DNA of 64,000 nucleotides from contig CM037463.1 of NCBI GenBank assembly GCA_021014325.1, positions 3,343,001 to 3,407,000 on the forward strand, read 5' to 3'. A program made the position numbers and the translations under genes. Below, piece after piece: positions 39,001-51,000 of this stretch (the first letter of the stretch is position 1; each line of letters starts with the position of its first letter). Under the pieces are notes generated by a model. The model was not told where the DNA came from and did no database searches. It saw only the letters and a list, made by a program, of their open reading frames with translations. Source of the stretch: Plazaster borealis (lineage: Eukaryota > Echinodermata > Asteroidea > Forcipulatida > Labidiasteridae).

Positions 39001-42000
39001 CTGTACAAGGAGCCTTGCGGCTCAGTGTGTGCTCTGTGCTTCGCGTGTGTCGGGGGTAGGCAAATCCTGAGTGCGATAGTTTATGGGATTGGTACCTCCT
39101 AAATGCGTCTGAATTCGGCGCCGCTCATCGCTTTTAACCACGCGGCAGCAGTCAACATTCGTTATAGTTTTTTATTTTATAAATACTTTTAGTATTAGTT
39201 TTTATCATGATACATTGTTCGTAACTACATTTACACTGGGCGGCTTGTTTATCGTATTTAATTGAAGATTATCGTAGCGGCGTATTCACGGCTCAAAATC
39301 GTATTTTCTACGCCCAAATCGTGTATGTTGGCATCTCTGCCGTAGGGGGATCTTACAAACCAAAGGGGGATCCTACAAACCGTAGGGGGATCTTACAAAC
39401 TGTAGGGGGTCCTATATCACAAAAAGTAACAATTCCCAAAGAGCAAGACTCATGGTAGTAAAAACCATCAGAGTAACAAATCATTTCCTCTCTTGAGATC
39501 AAAGAACGGTGTAACTTCACAAAGACGAGAAACAAAGAAACAAAGAGTCAAAGAAGGAGAGTGAAGAGATTTGATACCTTGGAGTCCAGCTTGAGGACCG
39601 TAGTGTGAGGGTCGGTGAAGAGGAATGGAAGAGAAGGCTCTGTAGAATCCTCCGTCATGACAACCATCTTAGGGTTGGTCTTCTTATCAGTTGGCCAGAA
39701 TGCAACACACTGTGGTAAAAATCAATTTACATGTATCAAGTAGTAAACCACAAGGGAGACTGACTGGGGAACATTTTAAATAATTTGGGGTTGAACAAAG
39801 AAAAAACCGACTAGAGCGGATTAACATGCCAGTCTTGCCAGTCATGTTTCTTTATCTTTTTCTTCCATTCTGTGCATTTTAAAACGTGTTATGCGCTTTT
39901 GATCATTTTTATGTAAGGGGCGCAATATAAATCTTAAATTATTATTTTCATTTATCACAGCATTCAAAAGAAAGATCGTATTTTCCTTTGTGCCGGTAAC
40001 TCCTCGAGTCGGGCTACGTCCCGTAGCCTTAGATCTCAAGCGTCTTTCTCAGGATCCTTGCTGTTCCCAAAAGCGCCGCCTTCTGTAACAGATCTACCCT
40101 TACATTTGTCCCTATGTCATCTAGATGTTTCCCAAGTGCTGTGGGAATAGTGACAAGTGCTTCAACCACCACAGGGACTACTTTCACTTTCCAAATCTTA
40201 CAAAGTTCCCTGGCCAGGTCTTGGTACTGTTGGATCTTTGCTACCTCCTTCGAAGCTACCCTTATATCACCTGGCACAGCTATGTCAATGAGATGACACA
40301 TTATTATTATTATTATGAGTTACCTCCTTGGGTGGGATCTCCAGCAACTCTCCATCGAGCTCTGAGCATCTGATGGTGAAGTCCGTCTGGTTAACAATGA
40401 GGTACCGCGGATTCAACACAACAATCTTTGTCATGCCGAAATTACTCAGCTTAATCTGGACACCAACCTACGAGAGAGAGAGAGGACTCAAGCATTATGA
40501 CAAGAATTTCCAAGAAGTTCATTCTAGTATCCTAAAACTTTCTCTAATTCCTGCTTTGTATGTTAGTAGCCTGATAGTTCAAACTACACAATTACCCATT
40601 ATTTGAGCAGCAGAGTAAATACGCACAAAATTCAGAATGTTTGCAATGAAACAAAAACCCTGAAAACCCCGCAAAAAGAGTTCAATAAATTTTGCTAATA
40701 AAAATTTGTTAGTTTTGTATTTGTTTATTCATGAAATCTTATAGCAAGGTATTGCATTTCACAAACAATAACTCTCTTGATATATGTATACTTGCTATAC
40801 ATCAGATATATGCAAGCATAGAAGATTGAAATAGCTGCACGTTACCACAATATTGAATACTATTAGAATTAGTTTCAAATCGTCAGTTAATATTCATGAA
40901 TTAGTTGCGCTACTTGAACCAGAGGCAATTGAAAAAAACCCACCGGATAAGCAGATTGATTCATAACTGATAAGCGGTTAAAACAACAATCAAATAAATA
41001 AAATGCAACATCAAACATGAATATAAATGTGTATGCGACATTCAACAGCGAATTGAGATAACTACTTTGATTCTTTTGTTCCTCACACAGACAAGGGACT
41101 TTTTATTATTATTAATATTATTAGTAGTATTTATTTCTGGTAATGAAACCAAGGATGCCTCAAAAGTGAACTTAATCACTGTAGCTCGCAAGCCTGAGGA
41201 AACCTGTAAACAAGGGTGCTTGCAATGTGAACCAGAAACACCGGGTTAACCCCTACTCTTCCGCGATAAGTGTTCTGGGTTCTTTAACGTGCACTACCAA
41301 TCCCAGTACACGGGACCTCTGGCTTAATGTCCCATCCGAAGGACAAAGCAATTATGGTAAAGTATCTCGCTCAAGGATACAAGTGTCATGACCGGGACTC
41401 GAACCCACACTCTGCCGATCACAAACAACAGAGCTTGAGTCCAGTGCTCTTAACCGCTCGGCCATGACACGCCACTTTGACAGTATGTGCAGCATTGGTA
41501 AATAAAAGTTATTAGTTTGTGTCCAACTAGTACATAAATGTTTTCTTCTTTGAATTCTCCATCTGACAACAGATGTATTCCCAGTACCATCATAAACCAA
41601 TAGCACTCCGCAATAATGCAACACCTTTGCTCAAAACACCCGGCTGTCAGACAAACATTCCACCACTCACGAGATCACTGCATCATTGGCACGCCAGACC
41701 GCTTACTAGTACAGTCAGTACAGGGGAGTAAACATACAGCTTGGACATGTACGCGCGCATACGTTAGTAAAATTTGACACTATGTCCGACATCCGGGTAC
41801 CGAGCTTCTATTTTTAGCATTAGTGTGAATTGCTATTCCCCACACAACGAGTTCAATTCATGGTTAAATGTAGACATTCAGTTGTCATTTATTAGTTTAT
41901 CTCAGTTTTGTACCATGTCAATATTATTTCCTGTCATGAAACTGCTTACAGCGGAATCCTGCGCTTACAGCTCAAATAATCACGTGCTTTACAGAGCGTT

Positions 42001-45000
42001 GTAAGCGCGTAATTCAGTGGTAAGCAGCGCCATGACATTAGGCCCTGATCATAAAGAAGTACTTCATCTCACAAAATGGAGAAAAAACCACCGAGACTCA
42101 GAACAATGGTGCTTGTTATTTTGTTTTGATTTAGTTTCAACCATCATGCCACTTCAACAACAAACCTTTGTTTTTGTCCTACGCTACGAAGGGAAATCCA
42201 CGTGGAGTTTACATGTATAAAATTAAAAATTAATTGACACAAAATGTAAAACAAAAACCATGCAAATAAAAAGGATGAATAAACCACAAATTAATCTTAG
42301 CATATTGTATGAAATGAAACTGTTTTGCTTAAAATAAACTGTCTGAAACACAACTTTGCTTTAAACATTGATATTGGAACTGAGATTTATCACATACAGG
42401 ATTTGAGGCATTGCATGGTGAGGTATCAATGTATATTCGGTTTGCGGTAAAACCATGTGTATATCCACTTTGCTGTGTAGATTTTGTTCTTTGAGAACTT
42501 GTCTAATTGCTATGTATTCTACTGCCGCAGAGTAGATTTTCCGAATTCGGGAGACTATCAAGTTCTGAAAAGAACTGTCCTGATTCTTAAATACTACCTG
42601 GGCAAAAGGTAGGAAATCGGTCGGGTCTAGTACTTTCACTTAGTGGATTTGGGGGTCTTCTCGATAATAACTTCACTGCCGCGGAGTGAGTTCTTAACTG
42701 GTCTCAACGTTTCGACTAGCTTGCTCTAGTCATCGTCACGTTACTGATATTAATCATAACATGCTTTTTGTTTATGAGTTAATTACAATCTAGTAGGGTT
42801 TGTGGTAACACCATGGAAGCAACCTCTGAAAAGAACAAGTGGTGTAACATTTTGACGTTTCGATCAGTATGCTCTGATCGTCTTCAGTTGAAATGCTGAG
42901 TTGTTACAACACAATTTCTTAACAGAACCACCACAGCTCATAAAGAAACTATTTCCATGGTGTTACCGCAAACCCTACAAGATTGTCTATCCATCATGCA
43001 AAGTTTCAAATTATTTCTTTTAAACTTATTTAAAAATTATAAAAAGTGCATCAGCACTGTTAGTTTCAAATAAAAAATTTAAAAAAGCAAACCAAAAAGT
43101 TATCACATTCTTGTCACATGTACATTCTAGGCAATCCATCTACATTGTTAATAAAACAACTCAACATAAATTAACAAAGTGTCTGACACTGCAACATAGC
43201 ATTGGTCTTACGCTGTATTTCTTGTGCTTATCTTCAGCTCCTTGGCCCTGTAATGGTTTACGTGTGTCAAGAGCATTAAGTTTAGAACAGACATATATTT
43301 TGCCTATAAATTACCATTACATTGACAAAAAACATTCTATGACCCAATCTTTAAAGGTATCGTACACGTTTGGTAATGACTCAAAACAAATATTAGCATG
43401 AAAACTTACTTGGTAACAAGCAACGGAGAGCTGTTGATAGTATAAAACATTGTGAGAAACGACTCTCTCTGAAGTAACATAGTTTTTGAGAAAGAGGTTA
43501 TCTCTCACTAAAATAATAAAAACTTCTTGCAAGAAGTTTTTATTCCTATCTGAAAGCACACAAATTTGTACAACAAGGGTGTTTTTTCTTTCATCATTTT
43601 CTTGCAACTTTGATGACCAATTGAGCCCAAATTTTCACAGGCTTGTTATTTTATGTATATGTTGGGATACACCAAGTGAGAATACTGGTCTTTGACAATT
43701 ACCAAACGTGTACGATGCCTTTAAGTGTGAATCAATCTTAATCGCTAAAGTGTGATGTCAAAATACAAATCACTATGGTAATATTGACAACTCATCTTGG
43801 GTTGAATCTTAGCTCTTTGTGAATTTGAGCCCTGGATAACTGCTATAGCTCTAAGCAAACTGTAAAAATATATTAATTTTGCATCACCCTACACTAACAT
43901 AAGAAAAGCACTGAATACACTATTATATGCATTATTGAGTACTGTTGAAAACAAATCCACGGGCAAAATACACAGTGGGATTCGAACCCACACCGTCCGC
44001 CATTCTAGAGAAGGTGTCTTACCACTAGACCACCGAGTGCGCCCAGTGACAAGAGGCTAGGTCGAACCCTGTAGATAAGCAGCAGGTAACGCAACAGTCT
44101 GTACAAATCTAGCTGTCAGTGTGGTCATTTTCTTATCTCTGACATGTCTGAAGTAAATTAAAACCTAGACCAAAAGAACTTCAGTCAGACTAATTTTGTT
44201 TTTAGCTACTTATCAGGAATCCTGCCGTGTAATGATATTAGGAGAGGAGGGGGTTCATTTCATCTTTATTTATTAATTCTGGTTGTGAAGCCAAGGACTC
44301 TCAGAAAAGCGAACTTAATCACTATACTCGCCAAGAACTCCATGGAGAGAATACAAGGAAGGAAGTCTCAGTTTTAGATGTGGGAGGAAAACCCCAGAGA
44401 ATTACTGCAGGGAAGCCCACGCAGTCAGGTAGGGACTGAAAACCCAATCCACGTAGTGCCCCCAGTGGGATTCAAACTGGAGTCCTGGAGGTGGAAGGCA
44501 AGGAAAGATACCACTACAGCAATCCAACCACCGGGATAGGGGGGGTAGGAGAGGGAGGGATGGATGATTATAAATTTCAAACAAGTGGCTTCGCTCAATA
44601 TAGTTATATAATATGGTTTTTGATCTGAAATTAACCTTCAAAGTGTTGGAAGTATAACCCACGAGTAACAATTTTTGTTTGTTTACCTCTTTGACTTTGT
44701 CATCATTCTTGCAGGTGATGAAACCCGAGCTTCCGACTGCGTCCAGAGAGAATTTATCCGACCAGTTTGAAGCACCAACCTTGAGGGAAATCTGCCCAAG
44801 AGAAAAAAAAACCCACATATGATTGATTTATTGAAAAAATTCACAGATTCTTAGAAATGTGTTGCAATTCAAATTTACATTTTTAAGGCATAAACATCAA
44901 AAGTTCCTTCAACAGAATACAGACAACATCAACAAAACAAACTTGCTGTATTTGAAAATAGAGTAATGTAGTCAAGTAATTCTGAATGTTAACATTAAAT

Positions 45001-48000
45001 CTCATGTTCTGTCCTATAAAACTAGTGAGAGTTCAGTCACGTAATAAGAGGTATAATTAGAGATGTATATCCCTTAAGACAAAAACTTATTTTCAAATTT
45101 TATACATTTTTATATCAATATTTGTTGAGCAATATTTCTACTCTGTTATGAAACTACTCGCTGAAATGTTCCCTAAGAATCTGTAACTTAAAGGGATTGT
45201 ATATGTTTGGTAATTGGAACCCATTGTTTGTTTCAATCCTATATAGTTGTACAAATATACCATTAAACTAACCTGTGAAAATTTCATTTCAAAAGGTGGT
45301 AGCGTTTTGAGATATTGTTAAAAATCTGGAGCGATAATGTCCACGCAGAAAGAATAGTCCTCATTTGGAATACACAATCTGAGAAACGTTTCTGACAGAA
45401 ACGCTTTTCAGTTTCAAATTTTGTTTGGATAAAAACCGTGATATCTTTTACCAGAACCACATTACTTCAAAGTGAAATGTTTCTCAAAATGCTTTATACT
45501 ATCAGAAGCTTCTGTACTTCTTACCAAGTAAGTTTTTATTGCCATTAATTTTATGAGTAATTACCAAACGTACACAGACCCTTTAAAAAGGAAACAGCAA
45601 CATGAAACTAGTTTATTGTCTGGATTGTCTAGATTTTCTAGATGTCTAGTTTCTGTTTTACTTTATTCTTGCCAGGGCTGAATCCTTTGTGTGTTGGGTA
45701 GGAGAACAGAATAGGTTCTGTCCTGTCAGCGGGATGTTCAATGATGTCATTTCCAGCCTGTAGGAATAAACAGAGAGATGTTGAGAGAGATTAAAGGAAC
45801 CATGAGTTGCTTTTAATCAAGTTGTCTCATCAACCCTTTTCTAATATCAATGGTCAATGTAACGTGAGTAACTGTAGAATTCAACATAAATGTCACACAG
45901 GTAATAATGAAAAGGAACAAGAGTAACCATAGTGTAACATGAGTTAACACATAATGTAACATGAGTGACAGTAGGATGTAACATGAGTAACCGTAGGATG
46001 TAACACGAGTTCCCATAAAATGTAACCTGAGCTAACCAAAGTTTGTAACATGTGTGACAATAGAAAGTGACGTGAGTTATCATAAATGTAACATGAACTA
46101 CCATGTTTCATTATTAACCATAGTATGTAATAAAAGTTCCCACATAATGCAACATGAGTAATCATACAGAGTAACCATACAATGCAATACGAGTCAACAT
46201 ATGTTGTAACATGAGTAACCATATATGTAACATGAGTAACCATATAATGTAACACAAGTAACCATATATTGTAACACGAGTAACCATGTGTAACATGAGT
46301 AACCATATAATGTAACACAAGTAACCATATATTGTAACACATAATGGACCATGAGTTATCATAAAAAGAGTAACATGAGTAACCATACAATATGAGTAAC
46401 CATATACGTAACATGAGTAACCGTATAATGTAACATGAGTAACCATAGGCTCAACATAAGTAACCATGGAATTGCTGTAGTTACGTTACCTTGTAAGCCA
46501 ATGGCAGTCCAGTCTTATTGATAAGCCAGTATGTTGAGAACAGCGTCATCTCCAGATAGCCGCCACTGTAATCCGCTAACACACCCAGCTCTAACCAACG
46601 CTCATTGTTAGCTCCACCACGGAACCCAAGCTGGAAAAACTCTTTCAGGCCTGGCCGTAGGGTGATCTCTCCCCGCCAGTCGGTGTCCGAGTAACCAAGG
46701 AGCTAAAGAATAAACAAATGTGTAATTATCCAACTCTGTTTCTTAGTTGAGAAGTACATCAAGGGATAACACTTCTGGGATTTTGGAGGAGTAAATTAAC
46801 TCCATTCCTTGATTTTTCATCCAACACACCATACAACTAGCCTGTGACAATTTCATTAAATTGGATGGTGACGTCTTCAAGAAAACATAGAATAATGTTG
46901 GATGCCCGTATGCGCTTATTCAGGGTATCTGCACAATTTAAAAAGTCAAATTTAAGACTTTTTAGGACCCTTTAAATGCTACCCTAAACCAAATTTAAGA
47001 CCCAAAATAAGTAAATAAAGCAGGGGAAACAGCTATACCTGCTCACGCTTTGCGTGCTTTTTTTCACGCAGCGTAATTTGGTTCTTAACCTGCTGATATA
47101 AAAATTCATTACACGCTTCATCCATTTTTTTTAAGTCCTCAAATAACTGAATTGAATACTTTTTAATGCTTCTTAAGGCCTTAAATTTGCATAGTTCAAT
47201 TTAAGACTTTTTAATACTTGTAAGGATCCGCAGAAACCTTGTTATTAACATTTCGTAAAAAGAAATAACAAACTGAGTCTTTGGAGGATATGACCATATT
47301 TTAGGATAACTGTTACTGAAGTACAAAAGATAACATTTAAGTTTCCTGGGAACTTGGTCTAGTGTGACGTTACTTACCGCTATCATGATCATCGTCTTGC
47401 CCATGTCTACATTGGACAATTGAGTCTGCTGAGTGGACTCTACCTTGACTTCACCCCCGGAACCCTGTAAGGAGATTCAATCAAATCAAATCAAATCAAA
47501 TCAAATCTAATCAAATCTCAAATCAAATCTCAAATTAAATCTCAAATCAAATATCAAATCAAAACACCTCAATCAAAAACATCTCAACTTCAACTCCGGA
47601 ACCCTGTAGTGAGATTCACTCAAATCAAATATAGAGTCAATTAAATCAAATCAAATCAAATCAATCAAATCAGGCAGTTAATGTCAACAAGGGTCCTGTT
47701 GAAAGAGACAGAATAGAGCTTGAACGTATTGCCAGACTAGTAACACTTTACATGCCTTCTTTTTTACACAATTGTATAATGCAAGTTCTCTTGTGGTTTA
47801 CTTGAACAACATAATTTCGCCTACCATTCTGAACTCAAATTGTAGTTCATAGCCCTTTGGATTGTTCTTTTTTTTTATAAAGAAAGGTTTTGAGAAGCTG
47901 TCTAAAAGTACCATATACTCAGTTCTCAGTTATATTAAAATTAACAAAAGGACAGTAAACTAGTAGGCCAAACTAGTATAAACCCAAATTCTGTTTGATA

Positions 48001-51000
48001 AATTATTTGTGTTTTACCAATACACCGTTGTGTGTTAAGCACTGCATATTCAGTACTTTTTCCCACAAGTCCTGTGAAAGAAATCCACAGGCATTACTCG
48101 AGTGGGATTTGAACCCACGATACAAATGATATTATTTATCCCCGAAGCAAATTTAACATCTATTAAAACATTTGATAAATCCTTAGTAATTTTCAGATTT
48201 ATGGAAGCCTTCGAGAATCTGTCAACAAGTTCAATACAGTTTCATAAAAACGACAAGATAGTGAATCAATTTACAGACCAAGTAACCTTTGTTTACAAAA
48301 GAGTGACCTTGTACATTCCATGGCCTTTCTGGCAGGCAAGATACTACACTGGTCATATAGGAAATGTTTCATTTTGTATCACAATTACCGCATACATTCA
48401 AGAGTTATAAAAAAAACAGCTAAACAAGTTTTGAGATGTGCCACCTTTCTTCATATCAAAAGCTGATAAAAAATAAGACAGTGCAATCTCCATAGAATAT
48501 AAGATTGAATGATTCCTTCCATTGAGCTGTATACAAATCGAGCCTGCAGGAAGTCCAAGCTCTGTGGCTCTTTTGTCAACATGTGATGTCACAGGTCACA
48601 TGACCTATAAGAGTAAACAATTGTAACTTACCGCCAGGGTGTATGAGATGGGTATTGGCATTAGGTTCCGTAGAATGACGACTGGGTAGAGGTGTAGAGT
48701 AAACTTGGGAGCTGTCAGTGAGTTACCATGAACAAACCTCATGGTATCCGGCTCGGTTACAATCTGAAATCAAAAACAAAACAAGTCACTATCAGAGAAA
48801 AAATTGACCTTACCATAGTCACTAATTAGGGTTCTGCATCTACATCTATTTTCCTAAACAGTTAAAGGGTCTGCACACGTTTGGTAATTGGAACGCACTG
48901 TTTCTTTCAATCCTAAAGTTATAGATATATGCCATAAAACTAACCTGTGAAAATTTTATTTCAAAAGGTGGTAGCGTTTTTGAGATATTACCAAAAATCT
49001 GGAGCGGTTATGTCCACGCAGGAAGAATAATCTACATTGGAATACACACTCTGAGAAGCGAAACGACCGTAACACTTCTCAGATTTAAATTTTTTGGAAT
49101 AAAAGGTGATACCTTTAAGTGAAAAATTTCTCGAAATTCATGATACTATCCAAAGCTGCTGTACTTCTAACCAAGTAAGTTTTTGTTGCCATTAATTATC
49201 AGAGTCATTACCAAACGTGTATGATACCTTTAAACGGAACTTGTAACACTCGTCACCATTTTACATTTCAAATCAGCCTCCAATCATGCCTAATGCTTCA
49301 TTCTTGTCAGGGCATCGCAAATTTTGTCCTTGGTAAAGGGCACCTCTAAGACGCATACCAATTTCTACTGGAACAGTTCAAGGTGTACCAAGGCAATGAC
49401 CAGGGGCATGGAGGCAATTACCTCTGCTAAGTTTCATGCCTGAAGAAATACAAATATTTTAGATTTGGAGGTCATCAACCTTATTTATTTTAACTTGTTA
49501 TCTAACCTTTTCAGAAAGTTGGACTAAGATTTCTTGTCCACATTCATATTGTTCTTATTTCGATTTGGCAAATCAAAATAAGAACTGTTTGGAGACATCT
49601 TTCCCAACAGTAATTTTGACAGAAATATTCCTCCAGACACTTGGTATCAAAATAAATAACTTTCAGATAAATTTCACGAGTTCTTTCTAATCATTATCAT
49701 TCCTGTACATCAGATTTTTCGGCACACTTTGTTACCAACGCAGTTGATTACAAAATAATGCATCATAATTTAGACCACATGACGGTTTTCCAAACCAATT
49801 TTGGGGCTACCCTGTCGGCAAGTCATTTTATCGCCTGGTTCTTATCTGCTTCACGCCCCATGTTTTCACTATTTCTGGATCCAAACCTGGCATACTTTTG
49901 TGTGTAATTTTACCCCAAATCACCCATTTCATCGTTCACAAAATATTTCTGAGGACAGAAACTTTTAATTCTGAGACAACATTAGTCTTTGAAGAAATGT
50001 ACGTAAAAGTGAAGTCCGATTATTAAACTTTTCATGCATAATTCATTAATAATTCACTATTCGATACTTCCGAGGGCAAACAAAAGATATCAGAAATAAG
50101 ATTAAAGTAGGATGAATATCGTGCCTGCATTTTAGATGATGGCTTTGGGAAAGGTTATGGCCTGCGAGCTACGATTTATTATTATTTATTATTATTTATT
50201 ATTATTATATAATGATGAGTAGGGTGGATGGCCTTAGCTTTCAATCCAGACCGGACCTTCTTCAGAGGCATAAAACAAGTACAAACAAATACATATCCAT
50301 TTATAGCAAAAGACAGGGGAAAGGGATTAAGGGAAGGATCCAGAAAGAAGCGGGAAAATAATAGCCAATCAAAGTTTCTATTTCAGAAACAATTGGTGGC
50401 TATGAACCAATAGGAGTAAAGTGGTGAGGACAAAGGATGTATAGTATGAAAGGATGGATTACTGGACCATAAAAGTGGTAAATGCATTGTTCGATAACAA
50501 TGCATGGAAACATGAAAGGGTAGGATTGGAGAGCAAGTTGCATCATGATGCAACTAACAAAGGTCAATTAAAGAATAGCAAGATCAAAGGTAGGATGACA
50601 TTAAAAATAGGTGTGAGGGACCTGTGGAAAAAAAGGTTACTACATGAGATATTTATAGTAAGAAATTTATAAAAAACAACTTATTGACAGAAAAAAATGT
50701 GTTTATTTACACTTTATTTACAGAATATATACAACACATGAATTATCAGGCAGAGGAGTGAAGTGGAGGGTAATGGGAAGTTATTTAACACCAGTGTTTA
50801 TGTTTGGTCCAAAGGGTTGGACTGTCTTGAGTTGGTGAATCCAGTGTGATTCTCTATGCTTGCGGTGTGTGTCATCACCATTGCAAGCTTCAATCACCAG
50901 AAGTTCAACATCCTTGACACTATGATTGGGGCTGTTGAAGTGGATAGAGACTGGGTACGGTTTCTTGGTCTTTATGGAAGAGACATGATTCGCAAAGCGA

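Noticed and set aside
41390..41474. Functional Leu/Ser tRNA genes at the SINE heads
   Set aside because: They sit at fixed ends of a dispersed repeat family with five near-identical bodies.
42361..42639. 92-codon minus-strand gene
   Set aside because: Its start lies in a repeat shared with 17.3 kb, and the rest has no recognisable domain; possibly retroelement debris.
45813..46467. Tyr/Ser/Cys/His-rich proteins on the minus strand
   Set aside because: Overlapping frames produced by the GTAACATGAGTAACCATA tandem repeat.
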